DNA of 64,000 nt from NCBI RefSeq assembly GCF_020535565.1, contig NZ_CP084758.1, positions 1 through 64,000 on the forward strand. Reading direction: 5' to 3'. Under the pieces are notes generated by a model. That model saw only the letters and a program-made list of their open reading frames with translations. It made no database searches and had not been told where the DNA came from. Position 1 is the stretch's first letter, and every line of letters begins with the position of its first letter. The translations under genes and the position numbers were made by a program. The DNA is from Shinella sp. XGS7. GTDB taxonomy: Bacteria > Pseudomonadota > Gammaproteobacteria > Burkholderiales > Burkholderiaceae_C. Positions 26,699 through 35,072 of this stretch are shown one piece after another.

Positions 26699-28876
26699 CT
26701 AAGAACCCAAGAAACTAGAAAGGGTCGGCAGCTTGACCCTGACCGTCATCAGGAACTCCTGATCGCCAACTGGCGTGCTGCTCATCTCGATACTGCCACC
26801 CACGCGCTCAAGGCCCGCGACTGCCGCGTTGTCCTTCAGAGGTGTGGCATCAGACGTTGAAATATTGAAGAACTCCAACGCGAGATAACCTTCCGCTTTG
26901 ACCGCCTGCCACCATTGGTCTCCTCTTCTAGAGTAGTTGTGATCCGAAACGATTTCATTCGCGCCAACCATTCGCTTTGAATGGAAAACGTTTAACATAA
27001 CGTCTCGAACGCAGACCTCGACGAATTTGTCAAAGTAAACGATACAAGGGAAACAACCTTCAAATTCCGCCAACTCAACCCAAACGGGTCGCAACCACGC
27101 GTTGCCATCTCTTTGAGTCCATCGAATTCTTGCGAAGCGGTTGTTTTTCTCTGTCCTAAGTCGTTCTTCGACGTATGTATTCCAAGTCTGGAAAATTTGT
27201 TCCTGCAGCGGTTTGACTAGGTTGTTGTAGCAGTCCTGCGAGTCCTTCAGCTCCAAGAACAGCTCGGAAGAAATGGTCGGCATCAAGCCTTTGACCTTCG
27301 TGCCCTGTCCGTAAAGGATCCTGTGAGCAGCGCTCGCGAGCTTGACAACATCCGGCCAAGCCGGCTGGCTCAGGCTTCGAAGCATCGCAGAAGTTAGCCG
27401 CTCCAACTCCTGCATCTGCGCGGCAGGCACCGATGCCACACGCTCCTTGTCCAGCAGCCCGAGGGCAGCCTGCGCTTCCTCCAGCAACTGCGGCGCCACA
27501 CGCAACGCATGGATGTCGCTCCCATCGCTTTTCGCGCTGCTTAATGCGTCAAGGGTAAGCCTTAGCAACGACTTGTGGCGAGCCGGCGACTCCTTTCCAG
27601 CCTCACTTCGAACGGCAATGAGGAAAGACTTCACAGCGGCTTTCGCCCCTGACTTCAGCTCCAGTCGAAGGAGGTTGCGTTCAAGGGCGTCCGAGGGATT
27701 TAGCTTGATCTCAGACTGCTCCAGCGGCGCGGAGTTCAGAACAAACTGGCATGCAATGACGGCGTCGATCGACCCCAGGTCCCTCGTCGGCAGCCAGCGG
27801 ACGATGAGGCTGTCACGAATGAGCGAGGCGACCGACTTGTCGCAGCTGCTGATGCAAAGAGCAGCTAGCGCGGTCGCTTCGTTAGCTTCTGCGCTGAGCC
27901 ACAAGCGCTGCAATAGGTACCCGAGGTGATAAAGCTTCTTGGCCGGAGTCAGCTCGTCGTTGAACAACAAGAACTGCGTTGCGACAAGGTAGAGCGCTGC
28001 CTCCGGCGCCCTACCCTCAAGCTCCTTCGCTCTTCGCAATGCCAGGTTGAAGTTGCCCGTCAAACGTGCAATCTCGACGATTGTGGACGTAAGCTCGAAG
28101 GCGTCATGAGCCTCCAGGTACTTCCTGGCGACGCGGCCGTCCGGCTCATCAGAAACACCGAACGCAACTTTGACCGACGGGTCCAGCAGGCGACGGAACG
28201 AAAACCCCGAGTACCACTCGCGTTCAGAGTCCCGCTCACGCCAGTCGACGAGCCACTGCGCAACCCGGCTTCGGATCCGGTCCGGAGCCAATGTGGCGTG
28301 CAAGCGGGCCATCGCCAACGCATGGCAGAGCAGGCAGTTGCGTGCGGTACCTAGCGTGGGGACATCCCACCTCCAGAAGCGACGGTTGTTTCGCAGATGC
28401 CTGTCCATCAGACCTTCTTGGGAAGGAAGGCCTGTCCGATCCACCACCGCAACGGATTGCACTGGTCCCGAGACATTCAGCGATTGCAACAGTTGCGTGA
28501 TCTCTCTGAGGTGCTTGCCCGAGATCACGCCGTCGTCAAAAACCGCGGCGCTCCACGCGGTCATACCGAACTTCTGTAGCGAATCCTCAATCCGCGTTTG
28601 AAAAGGCTGAAACGCTACGAAGGGGGAGACGGTTCTTTCACTGGAGAACTTAATCGGCAAGATGCCGAACAGGGGCTGAATTTCGTCCGGGAAGCCAGAC
28701 CGGTCTTGCCGGATCCGGTCCATCAGGAAATCAGTCACCGGGTGAGACGGGTAGACCAACAGCTGCGCTTTCGAATGCCCATCCGTGTCCCTGGCGAACA
28801 GCTCGGCGAACGTTTCCTTCAACCATGCATAGAGTGGTCCCAGCTCAATGAAGGCATGCGACAGAGCAGACCGCAA
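26699..28876 (-). CDS. Phosphoribosyltransferase-like protein with helical middle and GHKL-like tail (frameshifted second part)
   Basis: 725 aa from the TTG at 28876. A PRPP-loop-like motif VFDDGVISGKHL lies at residues 112-123. A long helical region (about 200-560) resembles TPR-type repeats. The C-terminus (GLERVGGSIEMSS, then FLMTVRVKLP) looks like the end of a histidine-kinase-type ATPase domain. The same frame stays open and protein-like upstream to about 29149, encoding words such as PIWERIPGTAF, LDFRNPYYVRNPEETY and LQLGHWRYGARHD, but no ATG, GTG or TTG lies in that part. I therefore think the TTG start is artificial and that this is the C-terminal half of one protein with the gene at 28999-31353, split by a frameshift near 29128-29133. 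Confidence 0.7.
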   Translation of the reverse strand: MRSALSHAFIELGPLYAWLKETFAELFARDTDGHSKAQLLVYPSHPVTDFLMDRIRQDRSGFPDEIQPLFGILPIKFSSERTVSPFVAFQPFQTRIEDSLQKFGMTAWSAAVFDDGVISGKHLREITQLLQSLNVSGPVQSVAVVDRTGLPSQEGLMDRHLRNNRRFWRWDVPTLGTARNCLLCHALAMARLHATLAPDRIRSRVAQWLVDWRERDSEREWYSGFSFRRLLDPSVKVAFGVSDEPDGRVARKYLEAHDAFELTSTIVEIARLTGNFNLALRRAKELEGRAPEAALYLVATQFLLFNDELTPAKKLYHLGYLLQRLWLSAEANEATALAALCISSCDKSVASLIRDSLIVRWLPTRDLGSIDAVIACQFVLNSAPLEQSEIKLNPSDALERNLLRLELKSGAKAAVKSFLIAVRSEAGKESPARHKSLLRLTLDALSSAKSDGSDIHALRVAPQLLEEAQAALGLLDKERVASVPAAQMQELERLTSAMLRSLSQPAWPDVVKLASAAHRILYGQGTKVKGLMPTISSELFLELKDSQDCYNNLVKPLQEQIFQTWNTYVEERLRTEKNNRFARIRWTQRDGNAWLRPVWVELAEFEGCFPCIVYFDKFVEVCVRDVMLNVFHSKRMVGANEIVSDHNYSRRGDQWWQAVKAEGYLALEFFNISTSDATPLKDNAAVAGLERVGGSIEMSSTPVGDQEFLMTVRVKLPTLSSFLGS

Positions 28877-28998
28877 GTTGACGGTAAGCAGATCGTGCCT
28901 AGCACCATAGCGCCAGTGCCCAAGCTGCAGCGCCTTATATCGGCGAAGATCCTCGTAAGTTTCTTCAGGATTTCTAACGTAGTACGGATTTCTAAAAT

Positions 28999-31353
28999 CT
29001 AGGCCGCCGTCATCTCGTCTTCTATATCGAAGAATGGGTAATGCGTGCGAACCGTTCTTGGAGACAAACGCGGTGCCGGGAATCCGCTCCCAGATAGGAT
29101 CGTTATCCGGTATGGGCGGCAGCTCTGCCCCCCATTCTTCTCGGTGACCTCAGTGACCCAGAGAAGTGCAGCCGTGGAGTTCTCAAAAACCCCTATCTCC
29201 GCGTCGTCATGGTGAAGAATGTTTATCAGTTCGACGCGATCGCCAATGTGAGCGTCCCTGGCCGTCTCGCCAGTGACGGCGATGCTGCCGACAACCACCA
29301 TTTCCCCCGCACTTGTCCAACCAGAATCGCGCGACAGCAAACCAGGGAGGTTGATGGAAGCAAGGACCGAGTTGGCCAAGTCATCGGCACCTCGAATCTC
29401 ACGTTCGGGAAACAACGCCAGCAAACGCCGAACAGCCCGTCGGCAAGCCCGAAAAGCTGTGGGGTCCGTTAGCGACTGAGCGAAGTCTAGGTAGCGGTTC
29501 AGCACGACGGCTCCATCGACCCCGCCCTTCCAGTTCACCCGAATGTTCAGAAGCGCGGGTCGAGGCACGCGATCATGGTCGAGCCAAAACAACTCTGAAT
29601 CCATTTCGCGCAAGAGTACTGCCAAGTCAGCAAAGGAGATAAGTCCGTCAGCCTCGTCGAGTTCCTCACCATAGAGATACCGAAACCTCCCATTGTCCGC
29701 CTTCAATCTCAACGAATACCACGATTCCGAGACAAGCCAAATAACTGCGGTAGAGCTACGGTGAATGTCAGCCGACAACAATAAATCGACCAACATGGTC
29801 ATATTGAAGTTGGATAGCTCAACAATCGCAAAGCAACTTAAATTGAGCAGAGGGCGATCGCGAAGTGTTCCGTGGGTAAGCGCGAGCCACTTTCCCGTGT
29901 CGTTCTTGCTCATTAACCGTGCAGGTCTCAATACCAACACGCTGGGCTTTTGCTCCTCGATCATACCGGCGTCTGCCGCCGAGTAGCCCGTCGATGCGAT
30001 TCGTCGATCTACTGCGATTGTGCGAAGCGGCGGCTCGGGAGTAAGCGCAATCCTCCCCTTCAATGCATCCTTTATTGAATTGAGCGTGGACTTCTGTGGT
30101 TTTTGTATTGGGTACTGATCAAGAAACTGCTCTTCATGACGAGGTTGAATACTTATATGGTAGGCCGTACCTGGCGGACCAATCCTCGCAAAACCTTTTC
30201 CAAGGGACCGATCAATAATTCCACTTCTGCTATGCGTGGATGCTTGCCAAGGAAAAGCGTTTCCAATCCATATTCCCTCGTGCGTATAAAAGCGCGCGTA
30301 GTCGCCACCGATGCTAAGAATTTTCCCCAAATGCTGCAGGCCGGTAACGGACGTTCGACCTGATTCATGGCGCTCTATCCGCGATATGTTTTCCACAAAC
30401 AAATATGAGAATATACTTTCCAGCGGATTTGGCATTTTGGATGCCCGCTGAATTGCCTTATTCAATATGTTGTTGTTTCCAGCTTTCCATTTATGAATGT
30501 CAGCAGTGAGGCCCTTGCCGACGTCACAGATGAACAACTCCACCCACTCTGAAAAGTAGTTGGGCGAGAAGTTCCGGTTGCCGTAGAGCGCCCGGCTCCT
30601 ATTGAGCATCTCCAGCCAGTCTTGCGCCGCTTCTGATTCCCGTGGCTTGCCTAGGCGCAGGCGTGCGAACACAGCGCCGAATGCTGGCTTGTCTGGTCCA
30701 TAGGCATGCTCGCCCACGTTTTGTAGGAGTTCGAAGAGCGTTCGCCGCATCTTCTGGAACAGCATGTCGCGTGCGGCAACCTGCGATCCAAAGGCGGACT
30801 TGAGGGAGAGCTCGTCAGCCCGATCAATCATTCGTTCGACCAGGTCTTGCAGCTTTCTTGGGTCGTCGACGAAGTCGGTGGCATCAATGATTTCCATCGG
30901 GATGCAGACGTGCATTCCGAGCCGCGGCATCGTTGCGGCGTCGTCAATCCGCTTCTGTACCTCGGGGAGAGGCAGGCGTCGCGAGCCCAAGTGCAGATAC
31001 GCCACGTCGTTCAACACAGCCAAGAAGCCCTGGCTATGGAGGAACGCGAGAAACACTGCGTGCTCCTGCGGGTGGCTCACGCTGCCCAGGTGGACAGAAA
31101 TCTGGGCGCCGTCAAAGTGTGCGTACTTCAGAACGAGCAGCATCTGCATCAGGCACTGTGGGTCCGCCCACTGCACCGCGCTCAAGTCAATGCGGAATTT
31201 CTTGATGCCGGCTTTTTGGGCATCTGAGAGCGCTCGAAGCCCTCGAAAGGAGTCGCTCTCCGTGAAGAACGGGGCCACATGAAAGATGTGGCTATCCGGC
31301 GTATCGCCTTTGTTCACGCAGCCTCCCAGCGGCATTCGTTGTCCCGTGAGCAT
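28999..31353 (-). CDS. STAS-like / GHKL ATPase / phosphoribosyltransferase-like protein (first part)
   Basis: 784 aa as read. Residues about 25-120 resemble a STAS domain (RIDLSAVQWADPQCLMQMLL). An N-box FELLQNVGEHAYG (207-219) and a G1-box CDVGKG (D277, G279, G281) mark a GHKL-type ATPase. A PRPP-loop-like motif MVVVGSIAVTGETARD lies near residue 684. The final 45 residues, read after the G6 run at 29128-29133, are Arg/Ser/Pro-rich and look like out-of-frame translation. The -1 frame instead continues smoothly into the downstream gene. The start at 31353 is uncertain; a GTG preceded by GGGAGG lies 12 codons in. It is the first gene of the leftward cluster. Confidence 0.75.
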   Translation of the reverse strand: MLTGQRMPLGGCVNKGDTPDSHIFHVAPFFTESDSFRGLRALSDAQKAGIKKFRIDLSAVQWADPQCLMQMLLVLKYAHFDGAQISVHLGSVSHPQEHAVFLAFLHSQGFLAVLNDVAYLHLGSRRLPLPEVQKRIDDAATMPRLGMHVCIPMEIIDATDFVDDPRKLQDLVERMIDRADELSLKSAFGSQVAARDMLFQKMRRTLFELLQNVGEHAYGPDKPAFGAVFARLRLGKPRESEAAQDWLEMLNRSRALYGNRNFSPNYFSEWVELFICDVGKGLTADIHKWKAGNNNILNKAIQRASKMPNPLESIFSYLFVENISRIERHESGRTSVTGLQHLGKILSIGGDYARFYTHEGIWIGNAFPWQASTHSRSGIIDRSLGKGFARIGPPGTAYHISIQPRHEEQFLDQYPIQKPQKSTLNSIKDALKGRIALTPEPPLRTIAVDRRIASTGYSAADAGMIEEQKPSVLVLRPARLMSKNDTGKWLALTHGTLRDRPLLNLSCFAIVELSNFNMTMLVDLLLSADIHRSSTAVIWLVSESWYSLRLKADNGRFRYLYGEELDEADGLISFADLAVLLREMDSELFWLDHDRVPRPALLNIRVNWKGGVDGAVVLNRYLDFAQSLTDPTAFRACRRAVRRLLALFPEREIRGADDLANSVLASINLPGLLSRDSGWTSAGEMVVVGSIAVTGETARDAHIGDRVELINILHHDDAEIGVFENSTAALLWVTEVTEKNGGQSCRPYRITILSGSGFPAPRLSPRTVRTHYPFFDIEDEMTAA
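29128..29133 (-). other. Frameshift site (G6 run) joining two frames
   Basis: On the coding strand the sequence is AAT GGG GGG CAG. With seven Gs it would read AAT GGG GGG GCA GAG and pass directly from the first frame into the convincing protein-like frame that leads to the gene ending at 26699. The downstream frame has no stop from 29149 to 26699. Options are a homopolymer sequencing error, a true inactivating deletion, or programmed slippage on the G run. Confidence 0.7.
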
Positions 31354-31613
31354 AGGGATTCCCAGAACGACCGCACTGAGGTGTACCCCTCAGAACTGAG
31401 GATGGTGTTTTGTATTGGCCTGTGTTTGGGGCCTCAGCGAAGAACTCTTTTGCGATCGCGGCTCACCAACTACCAAGCACTACGTCAAGAAGAACTGGTT
31501 GTTCCACGGCGCGATAGCGCCGGCCGGCGGTCGCGCCGTATGTCAGCGACGCTCTTCCCCCCCAGACAGGCGAACAGACCTGTCAGATCTAAATCTCCGT
31601 AGCTGGACTTCGG

Positions 31614-31922
31614 ATGCACTCGCATCCGACTCCAGCCACGTCTCCAACCTCCCGCCCTGCAACTAGGTGGGCTGGGAGCAAGTCGCGTCTCGTTCCGCAG
31701 CTGATTCCCCTCCTCCCACCTGGCCGACGGCTCATCAAACTCTTCCTCGGCGCTGGCGCGTTGTTTCTGGCAACGGCCTACGAGAGCTACTCGCTATGCG
31801 TGGGCGGCCCGCGAGTTGGTCGCACATCAGAGTCCGGCTTTCGGAAAAACGGTCGTCGAAACTGTCGGCCTCGAATGTCCGAGATCAGCCTGCAGCAGAC
31901 TGACACTGACACCAACTCTTAG
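31614..31922 (+). pseudogene. Remnant of a D12-class (Dam-like) DNA adenine methyltransferase
   Basis: The frame contains RWAGSKSRLVPQLIPLLPPG followed by LFLGAGALFLA. This matches the N-terminal start of Dam-family N6-adenine methyltransferases: the WAGSK/WAGGK opening, then motif I of FxGxGA type for S-adenosylmethionine binding. Similarity ends near 31800 and the catalytic DPPY motif is absent, so it is a truncated remnant. It is probably what is left of a restriction-modification or orphan methylase cargo gene. The exact start is uncertain. Confidence 0.6.
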
Positions 31923-33316
31923 GCAGCAGCATTGGGCTTGCAGGAGCGCTTCGCTACAGTGCTCGATCCGGCCACGGTCATTAGCGGCTCCGTCGTAGGT
32001 TTGACGTCGTGCGGCGATAGAGGCTTTGTCCGCCCTCGCCCTCCGCCCCGTACCGGCGCCGCAGCTTGCAAGGTCCGCGAGACGCTGACAAATCCCCCAC
32101 CTGCTTGCCGGATCGCCGCGATCATGTCCGCTAGCGAGATACCGCCGAATGCGGCAGCCTCTTCAATCGTTACGCCTGATTCAAAGAAGGCAAGTAATGC
32201 TCGCCGAATCGCCCCCGGTCCTCGCTCTTTCAGGTCTGGCAATCCAAGCCGCTGAAGCCGCTTCGCAGCGCCAAGAGTCGAAATGGAAAACTGCCGTGCC
32301 ACTTCCCTATAGACGCCCCCGTGCGCAAGATAGGCAATACGGTAGGCGTCATCAGTTATTGCTGTGTGACGGCCACCGACGGTAGCCTTCACCCCTTGCT
32401 TCAGTAGCGCCGCGAGGTCAGTGAGCGCCTCATCGGCGCTGTCGTACAGGACACTGCAGGTCAATGCATAGACCGTCGCCGAAGCCGACGACTTGGCCAG
32501 ATACAAGACCCCGTCCACCTGCGACATCGGAACACCAGGCTCTTTGGAGACCAACTCCGCGAAGACTGTAGACAGCCAGTCATGCGGAAATGCCTCGCGC
32601 ACGGCATCGCTCAACAGCCGCACGCCCACTCGAGATATGCGACCCGGATAGATTTGCAGCCCTCGTGCACGCGCTCGCTCACGCAAGCGCTCACTGACCA
32701 GGGGAACTGGATACGGGCGATGCGTATCCAGCAGACCCTCGACAATGGCCAGAAAACGCCGGACAACCTCATGCCCGTTTAGCTCGTCGTACCACGCGTC
32801 ACCAACATCTAGACTGTCCGCGATGCACTGCGATGGGGGCTGCAGAAGTGCGCCATCACCCTCGGCATACCTCAATGGCACACGATGCCGGGCGCACCAA
32901 AGGACGCCTGGCAACTGATGCTCCCGATGCCAATAGCTGATGCCGTACTTGTCGAGATCTGCTCGAACGCAGTCCGAACAGAGATAAGGACTCGATCGAA
33001 CCAGCCTAGGCCCACTCAGGAACAGCACCCCTTCGCTTCCAGCGGCTCCATGCGCCAAGTCCGGTAGGTATGAGTTGATACTTCGTCGCAAAGGTACCAA
33101 CGTGTGTTGGCACACAAAGCGCTCAATCTCTATTCCGGCGGCCTTGCTCAGAATCTGCGTTGCTGTGACTTTCCTACGATCCCGTTCCGTGACGCCCAGA
33201 AAGCTGGCCAGCCTTTCGATCATGCCCTTCTCGCTCGCGATGCCATTCATTCGCATCACGCGCCCTAGGAATGAACGACTCAGTTCATCAGGCAATGGGG
33301 TGGCTATCGCCAGCAT
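31919..33316 (-). CDS. tniQ: TniQ-family target-selection protein
   Basis: 465 aa, ATG preceded by AGAGGGGC. The N-terminal half carries the TniQ zinc-finger pattern: CSDC (C113, C116), then WHREHQLPG and CARH (C141, H144). The C-terminal half is helical, with several helix-turn-helix-like stretches, as in TnsD proteins that recognise an attachment site. It lies 14 bp after the XRE repressor gene in the same direction, so the two form an operon. As one of two TniQ proteins in this element it may serve a separate target pathway; which one recognises the groES-side site cannot be told from sequence alone. Confidence 0.88.
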   Translation of the reverse strand: MLAIATPLPDELSRSFLGRVMRMNGIASEKGMIERLASFLGVTERDRRKVTATQILSKAAGIEIERFVCQHTLVPLRRSINSYLPDLAHGAAGSEGVLFLSGPRLVRSSPYLCSDCVRADLDKYGISYWHREHQLPGVLWCARHRVPLRYAEGDGALLQPPSQCIADSLDVGDAWYDELNGHEVVRRFLAIVEGLLDTHRPYPVPLVSERLRERARARGLQIYPGRISRVGVRLLSDAVREAFPHDWLSTVFAELVSKEPGVPMSQVDGVLYLAKSSASATVYALTCSVLYDSADEALTDLAALLKQGVKATVGGRHTAITDDAYRIAYLAHGGVYREVARQFSISTLGAAKRLQRLGLPDLKERGPGAIRRALLAFFESGVTIEEAAAFGGISLADMIAAIRQAGGGFVSVSRTLQAAAPVRGGGRGRTKPLSPHDVKPTTEPLMTVAGSSTVAKRSCKPNAAA

Positions 33317-33330
33317 GCTTGCCCCTCTGA

Positions 33331-33672
33331 TTAACGGACCGGTTTACTCGACCCAAGTACAGCCAAGGATCGGATGACTGCGGCCAGCGCACGTGAGTGT
33401 GCAGCGCTGCCATCCCAGGTTTCGGCCAAGGCACTCAACAGCTCATTGTTGCTGCGGACTGTGTCAATCGATACACCAGGTTCTATCGAATCTGCATAAC
33501 TGCATATCTCTTCAAACAGCTTGGTGCGTCGAACGATGTTGCCTGAAAGTATCCTGCTGACCTGAGACTGACTTGCCCCTATTGCAGATGCAACGTCTGA
33601 TTGGGTCAGACCCAACGACTTGAAGAGTTGCGCAGCATGCAGCGCGCGCGACTGCAATGACTCAAAAGGCAT
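33331..33672 (-). CDS. XRE-family helix-turn-helix repressor
   Basis: 113 aa. Residues about 10-60 form a Cro/C1-type helix-turn-helix: LFKSLGLTQSDVASAIGASQ then SQVSRILSG. The remaining half is a helical tail of unknown role. No Shine-Dalgarno is evident; the promoter lies so close that the message may be nearly leaderless. A palindrome between the -35 and -10 boxes (33689-33702) suggests autorepression. Because it is followed by tniQ after 14 bp, it probably controls how much TniQ is made and hence transposition. Confidence 0.85.
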   Translation of the reverse strand: MPFESLQSRALHAAQLFKSLGLTQSDVASAIGASQSQVSRILSGNIVRRTKLFEEICSYADSIEPGVSIDTVRSNNELLSALAETWDGSAAHSRALAAVIRSLAVLGSSKPVR

Positions 33673-33677
33673 GGGAG

Positions 33678-33707
33678 AGAATACTCATATGCATATTTGC
33701 ATGTCAA
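33678..33707 (-). promoter_or_regulatory. Promoter of the XRE-tniQ operon with embedded operator
   Basis: Reading leftwards, TTGACA (33707-33702) is a perfect -35 box and TATTCT (33683-33678) a fair -10 box with an 18-bp spacer. The spacer holds the perfect inverted repeat ATGCA-tatt-TGCAT (33689-33702). A bound XRE dimer there would block RNA polymerase. The start codon is only 6 bp after the -10 box, so the transcript would be nearly leaderless. Confidence 0.6.
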
Positions 33708-33808
33708 GCCATCGACGAGGCGCAGCCACTTCCCTCAGCCCTCGTCGGCAAATCCGCGGCAAACTGCAATCTCTCTGGCATGCGGAGCCGGCGGTAAATG
33801 ACCTAGAT

Positions 33809-34855
33809 TCAGGCCCCCCATCCCACGCGCCGCAGCAACTTCGTCCCAGCCCGCGCCGCGCGCAACCAATCCATCATCACAAAGTGCATCATTGGGTGGG
33901 ACTCCTGCCCTGTGGGCGCCAGAAGTCTCGCGAGCTGGATGTTCATCTGCTCAACATTGCTCGTAAGGCCTCGCAGTTCAGGAAGCGCGCGTAGCGGTCG
34001 CAAGTGCCTGACCAATTCTTGTGCCGCGATAACCCGAGAATCTGGACCTGCAGCTGCCACGAACCCTTGCTCATAAAGCGCAGCCCTGTAGAAGACGTTC
34101 AGTTCAGCGGGCGCGACTCGGGAAAGCGGCATCCCGCCCACGACATCGCAGATCAACCATGCAATACGGGAGCAGCTCTCCAACTCTCGTACCCCGACAT
34201 CCGCAAGCGGCGCGGGCTCAAGGCTCTCAACGTCAGGGACGTTCCACTCAACACGATCGTAGCGGTTCGACCTGCTTGAGGTAACTTGCAGCGGCTGCGA
34301 ATGTACCGGGCATATCCAGACGCCGGGATACTGGTGGTCCATGTGCCAATAGGCCCATCCCGACACTTCACGATCTTCCTGAATGCATGTGGCGCAAGCC
34401 TTGAGCGGATGATGGACTTGAAGGCCACCTCTACGAGCCCAGGTTAGGCGACGCCTGACGTGCGCAACGGTCGCGCCGCCCATAGCAGCAGCGTAGGCCA
34501 ACTCGCTCGCTTCGGATAGGAAGGGCCTGTAGAAGCGCAAAAGTGTTCTATCCAGGCCAATTGACCGGACATCTCCTACTTGGCCATCCGTTCTGACAAC
34601 CAACTCCGCCAAGTGGCCCGGGAAATCGTGCTGGTAACCCCGCCGGTCATGGCCGAACAGTGCCTTAGCAGTTTGCGCCGGTAGCCTATGCCCCCATAGC
34701 GTGTGCTGACGGGCGATCCAGCTGTAAAGCGTCTCTCCTGGGAGCCACTGGAGCAACGGCATCCCTTGTGTCGGAAGCCGCGCAGGTGCAGCTTGCGTGT
34801 TTGCGCCATCGGGCGCCGTCGGGATAGGCCGCGTGGATGCTCGGTCCGCGTTCAC
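33809..34855 (-). CDS. tniQ: TniQ-family protein at the right end (TnsD-like)
   Basis: 348 aa from a GTG at 34855. An ATG at 34762 would start at MPLLQWLPGETLYSWIAR, the canonical TniQ opening, and may be the true start. The zinc-finger residues are C154, C157, H171, H174, C182 and H185 (ATCIQE, YWHMDH, CPVH). It is the last gene before the transposon edge, and its 5' end overlaps the first of two terminal direct repeats. That position, next to the insertion site, is where Tn7-like elements often keep the homing TniQ/TnsD gene. Confidence 0.87.
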   Translation of the reverse strand: MNADRASTRPIPTAPDGANTQAAPARLPTQGMPLLQWLPGETLYSWIARQHTLWGHRLPAQTAKALFGHDRRGYQHDFPGHLAELVVRTDGQVGDVRSIGLDRTLLRFYRPFLSEASELAYAAAMGGATVAHVRRRLTWARRGGLQVHHPLKACATCIQEDREVSGWAYWHMDHQYPGVWICPVHSQPLQVTSSRSNRYDRVEWNVPDVESLEPAPLADVGVRELESCSRIAWLICDVVGGMPLSRVAPAELNVFYRAALYEQGFVAAAGPDSRVIAAQELVRHLRPLRALPELRGLTSNVEQMNIQLARLLAPTGQESHPMMHFVMMDWLRAARAGTKLLRRVGWGA

Positions 34856-34888
34856 GACTTTAATAGCCTGTTTACGACTCTAATTGCC
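34851..34888. repeat. Paired 18-bp direct repeats, probable TnsB sites at transposon right end
   Basis: TTCACGACTTTAATAGCC (34851-34868) and TTTACGACTCTAATTGCC (34871-34888) match at 15 of 18 positions with 20-bp periodicity, as expected for TnsB binding sites at a Tn7-like end. The following AAGAACA ends at 34895. Read outwards from the other strand it would begin TGTTCTTGGC, consistent with a TGT...ACA terminus, though the exact tip and target duplication are not proven. Confidence 0.65.
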
Positions 34889-34898
34889 AAGAACACTC

Positions 34899-34926
34899 TT
34901 GAAAGCCTCGCGACCGTCCCTATAAT
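34899..34926 (+). promoter_or_regulatory. groESL promoter
   Basis: TTGAAA (34899-34904) and TATAAT (34921-34926) with a 16-bp spacer form a strong sigma-70 promoter. The same segment, CTTGAAA...CCCTATAAT, also resembles a sigma-32 heat-shock promoter. The transposon edge stops just upstream and leaves it intact. Confidence 0.75.
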
Positions 34927-34934
34927 CCTGTCTG

Positions 34935-34961
34935 CTAGCACTCGTCAGGCATGAGTGCTAA
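34935..34961 (+). promoter_or_regulatory. CIRCE operator (HrcA binding site)
   Basis: CTAGCACTC (34935-34943), a 9-bp spacer, then GAGTGCTAA (34953-34961). This matches the consensus TTAGCACTC-N9-GAGTGCTAA at 17 of 18 arm positions. It lies about 9 bp after the -10 box, so HrcA bound here would repress groESL. Confidence 0.9.
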
Positions 34962-35072
34962 CGACATCGGCAGGCGGGGCTCACACGCCGTCTGCCATCG
35001 TCCTGGCTGTGAAGGGTGCCCCTCACAGGGCGACCCCGAAGACCTAGCACCGAGAATCCTCAAGGAGATCAG

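Noticed and set aside
25178..31353. Assignment of the signalling cluster to the known Detocs system
   Set aside because: Detocs was considered because of the receiver-plus-effector logic, but the STAS and phosphoribosyltransferase-like domains do not fit what I know of it.
1..34895. CRISPR array or cas genes, which would make this a CRISPR-associated transposon
   Set aside because: No regularly spaced direct repeats and no Cas-like protein were seen; the two TniQ genes alone are not evidence.
35016..35072. N-terminal extension of GroES
   Set aside because: GroES proteins begin MKLRPL, and the ATG at 35073 has the ribosome site.
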